A stretch of DNA of 64,000 nucleotides from Ctena decussata (Eukaryota > Mollusca > Bivalvia > Lucinida > Lucinidae): assembly GCA_963989385.1 (NCBI GenBank), contig OZ022500.1, forward strand, positions 76,566,289-76,630,288, given 5' to 3'. The notes beneath the pieces were generated by a model. That model saw only the letters and a list, made by a program, of their open reading frames with translations, made no database searches and had not been told where the DNA came from. Position numbers and translations under genes: made by a program. Of the stretch, positions 1-10,839 are shown piece after piece (the first letter of the stretch is position 1; every line of letters begins with the position of its first letter).

Positions 1-40
1 ACCATATTTATATAGGTCACTGTACCACCGCGGCGTCATT

Positions 41-660
41 TTGTCCTTATCGACAATATTTACGTGGAGTTCAGCGGGCAAGGTTTTAAATAGACAGTTG
101 GCATTCCACTGGGCACTAACTGCGCCCCCTTACTTGCCGATTTATTCCTTTACGGGTATGAGACGGAGTTCATACAGGGGCTCTGAAAAGCAGGTAAAAC
201 GCCTTGCACAGCAATTCAACTTCACATACAGGTATATAGATGATGGTCTATCTCTGAATAATTAAAAGATTTCGGAGTTTATCTATATCATGTATCCATG
301 TGAACTTAAGTTGAGGATACTACAGAGTCCATTTCATCTGCCTCGTACCTCTAGATTGTTATCTCTATATTGACAATGGACAGCGTGTTACTAGGTTCTA
401 TGAAAAGAGGTACGACTTCAATTTTCCCATAGTGAACTTTTCATTACTGAGTAGCAATATTCCTTCGGCACCTGCATACGGAGTTTATGTCTCTCAGTTA
501 GTCCGCTATGCTAGAGCCTGTTTCAACGATCAAGACTTTAATGATAGCGAAACTTGTGATAACCCTTAAAAAGTTCTATGGGAGACACCATGACCTTGTT
601 GATTCCCTACAATGTGGCCGTTTCTAAACTTATTTCTGATCTGATGGCCACGGCTGAAAC
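41..660 (+). pseudogene. Decayed reverse transcriptase (Penelope/non-LTR-like)
   Basis: Reverse transcriptase relic. Near position 110 one frame reads an NCAPLLADLFLY motif (RT fingers/palm). After a stop and frameshift the frame at 41-265 gives FTYRYIDD, the polymerase active-site box with both aspartates present. Further broken segments near 410-530 read NFPIVNF and APAYGVYVSQLVRYARAC, and near 570-600 KFYGRHHDLVD, which are conserved C-terminal stretches of this RT family in invertebrate genomes. At least three frame changes and several stops separate the pieces, so it is dead. The left edge probably continues outside the window. Assignment to a Penelope-like rather than another non-LTR class is uncertain. 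Confidence 0.75.
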
Positions 661-1004
661 ATAGTATAGCGTTCAGTTACCGGACGTTCATTTTTACTTA
701 ATTTTTATCAGACATATAGACATGGCGGGTGTATTTAAGAGGCGGGTGATGCTTACTACTCGAGCACCTGATCACATTTCCTGTTTGGGGGTCTATGTCT
801 GTGTACTTAATATTTCGGATTTGTCGATGTTAATACGAGTTATATAAGATTGGACTTATGAATCAGTACTTTGACCGCTCTATTTCAAGACCATTGAGGG
901 TAAAGGACATTTTCGATCATGTGCAAAAGCAAAAATCATTATGATCCCTAAAGGATACCCCTTTAAACCATTTGAATATACTAAGAGTGTGAGAATTAAA
1001 AAGT
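661..1004. other. No gene recognised
   Basis: Sequence between the RT relic and the large palindrome. It may hold the tail of the RT element, but I see no conserved motif or repeat. Confidence 0.5.
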
Positions 1005-2457
1005 TTGAAAGGGGGAGGGGGTATCAATAAGGTAGGATTTCTGCATCCTACCAAAGTTTTCTTTTTTTAACTGATGGTATACTCCAATGTGTCTAGTTTA
1101 TTGGACCATATGTGACTTTGGTCGAAAAGCCCTACTTACTGAGCTATGGGTTCACAGAAGTGGGTGGGGTAATCCAACATGGTTTTAGCCGGTCTTGTAA
1201 GAACATTCTCATTTGGTAGAAGAGTATAGCAGATAGACAGAATTTGATAAAATGATTAACAAAACATCTAAACTATATTTCCATATCATTTTATTTGGTT
1301 TAATTTGAACATGTGTTTTCAAAAAAGACTTCCTTTGACATTCAGCATTTTTTGATATTTTTGACCTCAATTTTCAATATTTATTGGCCTTATTGTTAAA
1401 TAAACAGACATGTTGTCATCAAACTAATGTCAAGGAAGCACCCTGACCAGGACATTCGGGTGATGTGACCAGAATTTCACAATGACCTAGTTTTCATGGT
1501 TGACTGAACACATAAACTTGCTTGGAAGATGTTTTCATTTAATTTTGACCTAGAATTACGAACCTTTGGCCAAATTACTATTTTAACTGCTATATTATGC
1601 CCTACACCCCCGCCGCTAAAGCTGAGAGAATACATATTGGCTTCAGATCGGATCTCCTTGGCATCTGCATCTGTGTCTGTGTCACATACTTTGACCTTGG
1701 AAACAAGGTCAAGGTCAGATTTTGATGACCTTGACCTTGTTTCCAAGGTCACTGAAGGACTTTATATGTGACACATACACAAATGCAGATGCCAACGAGA
1801 TCCGCACTGAAGCCAATATGTATTCCATTACCTTTAGTGGCGGGGGCGTGGGGCATAATATAGCTGTTAAAATAGTAATTTGACCAAAGGTTCGTAATTC
1901 TAGGTCAAAATAGAAAGAAAACCATCTTCCAAGCAAGTTTATGTGTTCAGTCGACCATGAAAACTATGCCATTGTGAAATTCTGGTCACATCATCCGAAT
2001 GTCCTTGTCAAGGTGATTCCTTGACATGAGTTTGATGATAACATGTCTGTTTATATAACAATAAGGCCAATAAATATTGAAAATTGAGGTCAAAAATATA
2101 AAAAATGCTGAATGTCAAAGGAAGTCTTTTTTGACAACACATGTTCAAATTAAACCAAATAAAATGATATGGAAATATAGTTTAGATGTTCTGTTAATCA
2201 TTTTATCAAATCCTGTCTGTCTGCTGTACTCTTCTACCAAATTAGAATGTTTTTACAAGACAGGCTAAAACCATGTTGGATTACCCCACCCACTTCTGTG
2301 GACCCATAGGTCAGTAAGTAGGGCTTTCCGACCAAAGTCACATATAGTCCAATAAACTAGACACATTGGAGTATATCATCAGTTAAAAAAAGAAAACTTT
2401 AGTAGGATGCAGGAAACCCGCCTTATTGATACCCCCCCCCCCCCCCCCCCCCTTTGA
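1005..2457. repeat. 1.45 kb long inverted repeat (palindromic element)
   Basis: The two halves are reverse complements almost end to end. Bases pair with a constant coordinate sum near 3453 (1021 with 2432, 1599 with 1854), so the axis is near 1726 and there is almost no loop. Frames in the two arms (1529-1771 + and 1715-1936 -) encode the same peptide, as expected for mirrored arms and not for genes. The outer edges are a G-rich run (1011-1020) and a C homopolymer (2432-2452). Arm identity looks around 90%, with scattered substitutions. A foldback-type transposon or an inverted duplication would both fit. Confidence 0.9.
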
Positions 2458-3147
2458 CGTGTTCCCTTGTTTCTACGATATCGTCTTAAAACATTTCATT
2501 AATACATTTGCACATCTCGATCAGCTGATTAGCATATCAAGTGAAAGAGGATACTCTCAAGACGAATCTTTGCGACAATTTGCGAACTTTTGCAAACTGT
2601 AGTGAATATTTGCGTATTGTAGCGAATTGAATCCGACGCATGAAAGAATTATAACGATAAGTTAACGTTCAGAAAACAAACGGTATACGGTTGCATACAA
2701 ATCAATACGAGGGGTAACTACGACAGACGAATCCATGCGAGTCACAGCGCTCCTAAATGTTTTGCGTAGTTTTGAGTACTTCAAAATTTTGTGCAGACAT
2801 ATGCCTGTAGGTAATATATAAACGAGGTAGTTAGTTTCAACGTAATTAGTTATTCCTTCGTCAAAATGGAAGATGTACAACGCCTGATACAGCAGTATGT
2901 TGCTGCTATTGTCCATCAAGAATACTTCATCAATCAGAGCCTTTTTCTCCGTGTTCACTATCAAGTTCTAAGCCCACAGACTTCTCAGAAGATTGGGTAG
3001 GCGACCATTGGGCAGACTGCTGCATATCACCGCCACTGAACATAAAAATGTACTAAACAAATATAATTAACTGTAAGCACACATGGGAACAATTTTACTA
3101 AGTATATACCAACATAATCAATAAAAGCATTTACTGAATATATACAG
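2458..3147. other. No gene recognised
   Basis: AT-rich. A 100-codon open frame on the minus strand (2662-2964) has no motif, signal peptide or repeat partner that I recognise and is probably chance. Confidence 0.4.
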
Positions 3148-4262
3148 AAAGGAAATAGAAACGCATAGCCAAATTTATTTAAATATATTTCATCAAGAAT
3201 AGTGTTTCAATTAAAGTTGTTTGTTTCATTTTATTTAAATTCTTTTATGAAGAAATTCTCCTAATTTCAACATCACATAATGCACAAACAACGCCCAATG
3301 TCTATTTTACTGTTCGAGGGTATGATGTGTCGAAATCAAAAGTTCAATTCAATGTCAAAATGGTCTATTCCCGCCGTTTGCGTGTATTGCTTCGTGTATC
3401 CTGTTGGCCATGGAGTTGATGGGGTGTTGATCTTCCTCAAAGGCATGTGGTTCACTCCTGCTGTAAAGAGCCGTCAGTTGATAGACGTAATCTGGAATGT
3501 AAGGTCGTAACCGAACCGGTCCCATAGGTGTTCTATGGGGGACAAAGCAGGACTGCATGCAGGCCAGTCAAGCGGAATCACGTTGTTCTGGGACGGAAAG
3601 TCGCGGCCAACTCGAGCAACATGCGGCTTGGCATTTTCTTGTTAAGTGTCAGATTGTGCTTCTGCACAAACGGAACCACACACTGACGGATAATTCGGTG
3701 TCTGTACTGAAGAGCATTTAAGTTTCCATCGATCACAATGACAGGCGTTTTGAGTCCCTTGGCAATGCCGCCCCAGACCATTACTGAGCCGTCAGTTGTC
3801 ATGACGCAAGCGTCCGTGAATGTTCGCTTCGACGTCGATACATGCGTTTACGTCCATAAGCAGAGTATAGGATGAACCGCGACTCGTCACTTAACAGGAC
3901 TTGTCTCCAGCGGTGCATAGGAAAATGACGAAGACTGTTTAGTCGCAACCATTTTATCCTTATCGGACGTCTTCTCTGCGTTAGCTGGAGTCCAACGTAA
4001 GAGCGTCTGGCATACAAGCCTACTTCCTTCAAACAGTTTCGCAGTTATGTGATGGGCCCTGTTATTTCCAGATCTACGGCACGATCTTGACGTCTGGATG
4101 TGAGGCCTGCCCGCTAACCGCCCCGTTGCATGTTAGTGTTGCCGAAGTCGGCTTACGGTTGACTGGGCAACACCAAGCTGTCTAGCGACCCGTTACTGCG
4201 AGAAGCATTGCGTTAACAAGTTGATTGCACGTCCTCTGTCTCTTTCACGTTGCCATGGTATT
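3148..4262 (-). mobile_element. Tc1/mariner-type element, copy A (degenerate)
   Basis: The extent is set by similarity to a second copy at about 10840-12004. It contains the transposase relic plus a shared 3' non-coding tail (3148-3355). Relative to copy B it has lost about 50 bp near 4068. The end beyond the transposase N-terminus diverges from copy B, and no intact terminal inverted repeat was found. Confidence 0.8.
3355..4255 (-). pseudogene. Tc1/mariner transposase pseudogene, copy A
   Basis: Cut-and-paste DDE transposase remnant read across several minus-strand frames. In order: an N-terminal helix-turn-helix piece (RVARQLGVAQSTVSRLRQH, near 4205-4150), the first catalytic aspartate in SDESRF (near 3890), GSVMVWGGIA (near 3790), a second catalytic box reading QENAKPH (near 3630) where the family normally has QDNARPH, and PIEHLWD with the final glutamate (near 3535). 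There are 34 residues between the second and third catalytic positions, as in DD34E enzymes. The C-terminus ends ANGGNRPF and stops at 3355. Frameshifts, stops and the D-to-E change make it inactive. Confidence 0.88.
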
Positions 4263-4798
4263 TCACAACGTTACGTATTGAAACAAATTTTCATGGATTC
4301 GAACCAAACGACATCGAGGATCTGTTTGGTATGCTTGTTTACTGTGTTTAGTCCACGGTTCGCGAATTGCACGTGCAGAGGGTACAAAGTGCTAATCGAC
4401 AGCTCCCGTGCGCGATTGTGACGGTTCAGTGAATTTTACATGTTGTTGCGATTGGTGTACTTGATATTACTCGATGGGCAAAATTTTATTAGTTTGTTAT
4501 CGGTAGGTAAAAAGTTATGCCAAATTAATACCTATGCGTTTCTTTTTCCTTTCAGTTTACTTTTACTTAAAAATGGCAGAGTAAGTTGTAGACACTGGAA
4601 TTTAAAGAAAAAGAACACACAAAATAAGTGCCATTGCTGTGCTACAAATACTAAAACCGTCACTTCAGTACTGACATTTATGCAATATAAATGAGTTACA
4701 GTTCGCATTAATAAGTTTCGTAAATCTGGAAAGTTATTTCCATTTTTACGACAGGTAAAACGCCAGCATTCAGATAGTAATTATGCATTCCCTCGAAC
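4263..4798. other. No gene recognised
   Basis: Two short plus-strand open frames (4221-4421, 4440-4694) have no recognisable motif. The second has a hydrophobic start and a CHCC cluster but no splice or paralog support. Confidence 0.35.
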
Positions 4799-5193
4799 TA
4801 CCATGCTCTTCCAATAGGGGACAATTAAGAGAACAACGACTGAAGTACCATGCAATCCTTCCATGCAATAATAACAACCATGCACGGTAATAACGTCGAC
4901 ACTCATCATCTTCTAGCCATTCACATAAAACCCATTCAATGTTTTAGGAAAACAGTGTGCTGATTCGGTCGCGGGTTTCCGCTGAATGACTAGCCAAGCC
5001 AAAATACATCCCTCAGATTTGCAAAAAATCTCTGCACACTAGAGCCATCTACCATCATGGTATATCTGAACAATCAAGGGAAAGCAATTGTTGTCTAATT
5101 CATTTCATTCAAACGACAAAAATTATATTTCGCTTGAACTGACCTCGATTACCATGCTCTTCCAAAAGAGGACAATTAACAGAACAACGACTG
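4799..5193. repeat. Pair of ~44 bp direct repeats at the DIRS-like 3' end
   Basis: The segments 4799-4842 and 5149-5193 are nearly identical, both starting TACCATGCTCTTCCAA and ending AACAACGACTGA, about 350 bp apart in the same orientation. They lie just beyond the recombinase end. Ngaro-type elements carry split direct repeats (B1-A2-B2) exactly there, so the 306 bp between them is the expected A2 position. I did not find a matching A1 copy beyond the gag end. Confidence 0.75.
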
Positions 5194-5271
5194 AGGCTAA
5201 AAGAACGGGAATTTGTAATGGCTAGACGACAACTTAATACATGAAGAGCATTTAAATTAAAGCCCCAAACA

Positions 5272-6178
5272 CTATGAAACTTTTAGTCTTTCTGATAAAG
5301 CGTCCTTAACATAACCGTCCTTAGCTGTTTTGCTGAGACCATGCCTCTTGAAGAGTCTATCGGGAATACCATGACTTGCAGCTGCTGTAGCGCCACCCAC
5401 ACGAAGAGAATATAAACAATACTTAGATATGTCCGACACGCGAGGTTTAAATGCCTCAATAAAAAACTCTCTTAGAGTTGTATAAGAAATCACTTTACTA
5501 CACTTTCTGATTGTATATCCAGTTTTACATACACTTAGAGTACCAAAAATATGCACATCAGATTGCTCTTTAATGTCAACCTACAGTAAGTAATGTTTTA
5601 GATTTTCGACAGGGAACAACGACGTGCCAGTCCTTGATATAACCACCCAGGCACCATCACGATATTTGTCAGTTTTACTCGATTCAATAAAATACTCATA
5701 TGAGGGTTTTCTATCACTATAGCACAACGTTTGATATTTAACAATTCAAATGATACGTTGATTTTTGACATTACCTTCCACAAAAGAAAACAAACATTTT
5801 CTCCAACAATTCTGATATAACAGGTTCTTTTTTACATACAGGTTTAGATAACTTTCGTTTAGCAGATTCAACAATATTTATAACTAAACGACTGAACGTA
5901 GGCGATGCAAGATCAATCACGCTGTGGAACCATTTAATACTATAAAAAGCATTAATAACCGGACAAGAAGAATTAGCAGTCTGAATAAGTGACACCAAAT
6001 ACAGCGCCACATGAAAAGCCTTGACAGGCAAAATGTCTTTACCACCCAAATCATTACTTAAAGCCGAGAGTTTGCATCTATTGAAACCGCGAATGTAACG
6101 TTTTACTGTGTTTGAAGCTCTCGAGTCTTTTAGAAGCTCCGGTAGCAGGGCCATCTTGTCGATCAAGGCCTCAGGCAA
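5272..6178 (-). pseudogene. Tyrosine recombinase of the DIRS-like element (pseudogene)
   Basis: Site-specific recombinase relic. The N-terminal core-binding part is the 135-codon frame 5771-6178 (TVKRYIRGFNRCK, then an SAM-like helical region). The middle is 5598-5783. The catalytic end is 5272-5556 and reads SLRVGGATAAA (box II arginine), RLFKRHG (histidine) and DGYVKD (candidate nucleophilic tyrosine). The tryptophan normally following RHG is replaced by LSK. Frames are offset between the pieces. Spacing and order match animal DIRS/Ngaro recombinases. Confidence 0.85.
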
Positions 6179-6699
6179 CTCGTCAATATCTTTCGAAAAC
6201 TCTGAAAGTAGAAACGTGAAAGAAAATCACACCTTAATATAACTATGGACACACATATATGAATAAGGTTAGCAGTATTATACAACTTTTACGAACAAAA
6301 ACTTTAATTAATCAAGAAAATCAAGATTTTACTCATACATTTACTATTCATTTTAATTTCAAGAACAATACCCTAATAAAAAAAGTCAAATGCCTCTTCG
6401 GCATCACCTGTTAAGCTGCTTTTGCACTTGCTATTCAGCTGTTAAATTTTTTTAACCATAGGGCTTGATTAGCAGCTATACAGCTTAGCAATACTGCTTC
6501 AAGGTCACTTTTACGCAAAGCTAATACAAGCATGCAATTGGATCTGCTATCCTATTACCGTACACTGACACATTGAAATCACGCAACAACTGTTTAATGT
6601 TTTCATAACATTCATTTGTATCCAAACAGATTATGAAAACAATGAGACAGATCGCTTATATGTCGCGATAATGGATTTTCAATGCTAATATGCGAAAGT
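6179..6699. other. Linker within the DIRS-like element
   Basis: AT-rich sequence between the recombinase and RNase H relics, with no recognisable coding motif. It may include a secondary insertion. Confidence 0.4.
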
Positions 6700-8165
6700 T
6701 TAGATCTTGGGTCCCAAAACTTCCAACGCCGTTTCTGCATGGCGTATAAAACTCTTTGGAAGTGGGTAAATCAATGCAGTCGACAATGTTTGATAAATCC
6801 AAAATTTTCTGTGCAAATGAGAGGCCAAAACGCTGCCGACGGCCAGTGTGGAATCACTAATTCGCCATATGCCCTCTGCTGTTGCATTTGCTGTTGCATT
6901 TACAAGACTCACAGGTGGCACAAAAAGGCCTACTGCTTTCCCCCAATTCTCAATAAAAGAATCAACCCAAGCTGAACCTGCATTCCAAAATCAATTTCCC
7001 CCTTTTTCACAATATCACAATATGGCAAATATTCTTGTTGTCAGTAAACCATTTTACTCTCTGATTTACAAAGATACTTTTTAAAGCCCTCAACTTTCTT
7101 TGAACTGCACATAAGTCCCGTCAATTAGAAGAGCAAGAGCGCTCTACATTTGTCCACATGCCATGTACAACACCATTTGTTGTGTTCACTTCATAACCAC
7201 CATATCTTGTGCAGCTAGCGTCAGAAAAATTACTTTAGAAATTTTATAAACCTCAGTAAACCTCTCGAATTGATCGAAGACAGACTTTGCCTCCAAGACA
7301 ATGATTGTTCGGCACTATCATCCGATAATTTTTATACGAGTTCCACGTCCGAGCTTTTAATATATCAATACTGAGATAACGGGTCATAATTTGACTTACA
7401 CTCCCTATAACAATGCCCATTGAAACCAACTGACCTACTACACTTGCCACTGGCCGCACATGCACATAACGTTTTTTCTGAAACAATGACAATATATCAT
7501 TAAATGCATGATCTAGGTTTTAATTTCCCGATTGTGGTATACTAATGGAACACTCCACAGAATTCAAAACTGCACCGAGCCATGTCAGTTCTTGTACTGG
7601 TTCCCATGGTGATTTGTCAATTTTTGGAACGAATCCAGACAATAACAGATCACTTTTTAATATCATGAGATACTGATAGCATATACTGTTTTCCTTGTCC
7701 ACACCCAAAACCATCATCAAGATACATAATGACTTTTTACCTTCTCCTCGCCACTTTGAAACTTGAGGTCGAACTACCTTAGTAAACAGATACGGAGCGG
7801 TTCGAATCCCAAACGCTAAAACTAAGATTTTGTAATAACAAACCACCCCATCCTCATCTGGCCAAGAGAATCCGAGGAATTCCGTGTGAGGATAATACAA
7901 CTTAATGAAATGATAAGCAGAGTGAATGTCCCAATTGATCATCCAAGATACGAAAGTGCAATTCTTAAGTCTTCATATTTTACAGTCTGCTTCCAAATAT
8001 GTTTATTAACTGCTCTGAGATCCAAGATCAAATGTTTCTTGCCGCTGCTTTGCACTTAGACACTCAAGGGATTTACCACATATGGAATTTCTCTACATTT
8101 TTCGATTTAACCCCTTTTAAATAAACTCTGAATAGCCTCACGCATGAAATCTTGCTCCGCCAATG
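6700..8165 (-). pseudogene. DIRS-like reverse transcriptase/RNase H (pseudogene)
   Basis: Read 5'-3' on the minus strand. Near 8150-8120 an AIQSLFKRG-type start; near 8030 the RT motif HLILDLRAVN; 7942-7520 the palm with WDIHSAYHFI, EFLGFSWPDE, LAFGIRTAPYLFTK and QELTWLGAVL. The catalytic YxDD position is corrupted (reads ILMMV). The segment 7492-7253 carries VASVVGQLVSMGIVIGSVSQ, the connection region typical of DIRS elements. The segment 6980-6700 carries VDSFIENWGK and LFVPPVSLV, matching the C-terminal part of the RNase H module. Multiple stops and frameshifts are present. Confidence 0.85.
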
Positions 8166-8419
8166 CAGAACGGTTATTCGCCAATATAAAAGATTAAGGC
8201 TTTGAAAAGAAAGGTATCTTATATCCGTTCTCAATTATTTCAATGACGTAACTATTTGCTTTAAGTGTCTCCTTTCAATAATGAATATTTGTTTTAAGTC
8301 GATCATTAACAATAATGTCTTTTTGGCCCTGCTCATATTCGTAATAGTCAGTCGTTAAGTTAGTATCATAACAAATAGAGTTATACTCATCTTCAATCGA
8401 CTGACAGCTGTCACCTTTT

Positions 8420-8965
8420 TCATTTTCTGGCTGCTGGTATGCCACTAGACTCTCCCCCACTGACATAGGGGCAGTTTTTTCGAAAGTGGCTGAACGAACC
8501 GCATGCGAAACAAGCTCCTGAAAAGGGCCCTCCTGTCGCTGGTCCTCCGAAGGCAGGGGCACTGAAGGCGCGAAAGGAATAGTTCTGGCTGTAGACACCA
8601 GGAATAAAGCAGTCTGCAGTCGGCGATTCAACTGAAATATTCCATGGAACATGAACACCAGTATTAAAAATAGACGAAAGAGGTCCCCTACTTTTTTTAT
8701 TAGGTCTTTTGTTCTTCTTTTTTCTAACAGCACGCGCTTCGGCTCTCCTAATACGACTTTCATCCTCGCTGTCATCGACTAAGGGGTTTAGATCGTACCG
8801 TCTTACTGTCTCCCAACCCACTTCTGACGAATCCGCAATACGAATCAATTAATTTCGATTTTTAAGTTTATCAGCACCGTCATTCAAGCACTCCTTCGCA
8901 CATTCTGTTTTGTTATTTTCCAAAGCCCACAGAATCTGTTTTAGGATATCTTAGTAACGCTGTGT
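8420..8965 (-). pseudogene. DIRS-like gag with CCHC zinc knuckle (pseudogene)
   Basis: Nucleocapsid-like protein. Codons from about 8965 to 8852 read KTECAKECLNDGADKLKNRN before an in-frame TAA. The frame then continues (8848-8420, 142 codons) with SEVGWETVRRYDLNPLVDD, a basic stretch, a glycine/proline-rich region and a zinc knuckle CFACGSFSHFRKNC (CX2CX4HX4C). That knuckle binds RNA in gag proteins. The premature stop shows decay; the overlapping frame 8275-8775 is a shadow or frameshifted continuation. Confidence 0.8.
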
Positions 8966-9470
8966 GCCCAACATACTCATTCTCTAAATGATACATGTGT
9001 AATAAAACCCAAACACTTTCGGTAGAAAACTCACAAGGAAATTTATTGCTTGTGTGTCATGGTAATATTAGCAGGTTAAGATACATGACTGTGCATGTTA
9101 ATATGATGAAATTACTTGCTAGGGGAATGCAAAAAGATAAAAAATGTTTTTATCATTAGTTTTTTGGAAACGTATTTTTCTCACTGTAACCACAACAATT
9201 ATATAATCTAGCTACTTGCAACTAATCAGTTTCTAGAATATTGTAAAACGGCGGCATAAAATACAACTTCTAAAATACACGGCAGTAAGACAAATAGGTA
9301 AGAAAAAGAAACTGAAAAAGGACAATTTTCATAAAAATAAAATAGTTCTTTTGTGTTTCATATAATCAGTTTAGGGAAAACATTAAGTTGAAATAAAGCG
9401 CAAGAAATTTTGATATTAGCACATTAATATTGTACAGAATTTCCAAAATTTAATTTTGAAACTACTGAAA
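8966..9470. other. AT-rich intergenic
   Basis: No coding or repeat structure recognised. Confidence 0.5.
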
Positions 9471-9566
9471 AAGTGGTATAAAAGCCGGATTACTGTGTCA
9501 GCTAAGTCACAAATAATTGATAAGAAATATATCTACCGTCAGTTAACATAGTCTATTTTGGTAAGT
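9471..9566 (+). promoter_or_regulatory. Candidate TATA promoter, non-coding exon 1 and splice donor (peptide gene 1)
   Basis: TATAAAA at 9477-9483 is followed about 30 bp later by an initiator-like TCACAAA. After roughly 50 nt without an ATG there is a consensus donor, TTTTG/GTAAGT, at 9556-9566. This suits a short non-coding first exon. The nearest compatible acceptor context on this strand is at 16697, just before peptide gene 1. If they are joined, the 7.1 kb intron holds a Tc1 copy, a LINE and MITEs. This is inference from motif spacing only. Confidence 0.35.
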
Positions 9567-9724
9567 TAAGGTTCTGTCGACTCGGGTAAGAATGCTTTTA
9601 AAAACGTTTTCAGAAAATAGAGATGTTACGAGAAAAGAGCCTTTTCTCATATTTGAGCCATAAAAACTCCGATCAGCCACCGCTCACTCAAATATGCTTC
9701 CTTTTTCCTAAGATACCGCTGATA

Positions 9725-9870
9725 GTGATGAAAGGTAAATGTTTCCCGTAGATTGGTTGCCGTAGTGGCATTGGCCCACTGTATCTTGGGCACAGCATAT
9801 GAAAGACGGAATTCAGTCCTCTCCTTCCGCTGTCTTAAGGCAGCGAAATGAGAGGATGGCCTATACTTAT
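9725..9870. repeat. Fragment of the repeat found in the 21-33 kb arms
   Basis: Resembles 30740-30900 (and the reverse strand of 23480-23640): TTTCCyrTAG...TGGCCGTAGTGGCA-type sequence, a GGGCAYA-GCATATGAAAG stretch and a purine-rich CTGCCTT segment. It is an old fragment. Confidence 0.5.
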
Positions 9871-10076
9871 GTAGAAAACAGGTCTCATCTTAACTTAATT
9901 TTACCATAAAATAAAGAAAATAGTCGAGGGTCAAAAGTAATTCCACAAAGTTAATTTTCCCATAGACTTTAGTGTATTTTCATGTTTACTGAAATTAAAT
10001 TTTGGCAATTATGCTCAACGTATAACAGTCACTTTGGTACTGGTAGAAAACTAAATGGTCAGTTAAAGCAATGTGT

Positions 10077-10319
10077 ATATGAGCCGCGACACGAGAAAAC
10101 CAACAATGTGGTTGTGCGGCCAGCGCAGACTCAGATCAGCCTGGGCATCCGTCCAGTCTGATCAGAGTCTTCGCTGTCCGCATGAAGGTAGCTTAGACCC
10201 TTAGCTACCTTTTAAGCGCTTAGGGAATACTCTGATCAGACTGGGTGGATGCCCGGGCTGATCTGAGTCTGCGCTGGGCGCAAAACCACATTGTTGGTTT
10301 TCTCGTGTCGCGGCTCATA
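10077..10319. repeat. Palindromic MITE family P, copy 1
   Basis: About 243 bp, nearly self-complementary over its full length. The ends are TGAGCCGCGACACGAG and its complement. The inner part carries CTCAGATCAGCCTGGGCATCC and its inverse, with a short AGGTAGCTTAGACCC / GCTACCTT hairpin at the centre. Five more copies lie at 28233, 38406, 40216, 45674 and 56080. Confidence 0.93.
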
Positions 10320-10839
10320 TTTCATTGCAGTTGTTTGGCTCATACTTTGACAGTATGACTTTAAATTGTATGCTTGGATTTTTGTCGCACTTTTCATGAC
10401 GTCGCCATTAATGTCAAGTGAAGTTTGTTGTTTTAAAAATTCATGCTTATTTCGACAGGCTCTGTCTTGAAACTAGGTTCTGTAAAAAGTATATTGCATT
10501 GTTCAGTTTGCTTTCCAAGCTTAGTAGTTGTTTAATGATTGCTCCAGGAAAACTGCCAGAATTAATTTCTTGCGCACATGTAAATACACTAAGTAAGATC
10601 CTTTGGAAGCAAGGACAGAATTTCTATACATATAATTACAGAATGTAATTTCCTTGTATTGTCTGTATGCCATATATTGAAGCAGCCTTTTTGTTCAATT
10701 TTTGCACTTCATTACTGTATTGTGAGTTAAAAAGCCATAGCAAATATTTCACCAGCATAGTCTTTGCATTCAAATAATGCAACCTAAATCTTGCCCTTTC
10801 CAAGCTTTCTTTTTAAAGAATCAGAAGGGCTTCCAAGCA
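10320..10839. other. No gene recognised
   Basis: A 76-codon open frame (10418-10648) shows no motif. Confidence 0.4.

Larger units (their letters stand above)
4799..8965 (-). mobile_element. DIRS-order (Ngaro/DIRS-like) tyrosine-recombinase retrotransposon, decayed
   Basis: Reading the minus strand from 8965 downward the order is gag with zinc knuckle, reverse transcriptase/RNase H, tyrosine recombinase, then a non-coding tail with paired direct repeats at 5193-5149 and 4842-4799. This is the module order of DIRS/Ngaro elements, which integrate with a tyrosine recombinase and lack ordinary LTRs. The outer limits are approximate: the right edge is the furthest gag-like codons, the left edge the second direct repeat. 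Every ORF has stops or frameshifts. Confidence 0.85.

Noticed and set aside
1477..1936. Two opposite-strand ORFs encoding the same peptide
   Set aside because: They are mirror images produced by the large palindrome, with no domain.
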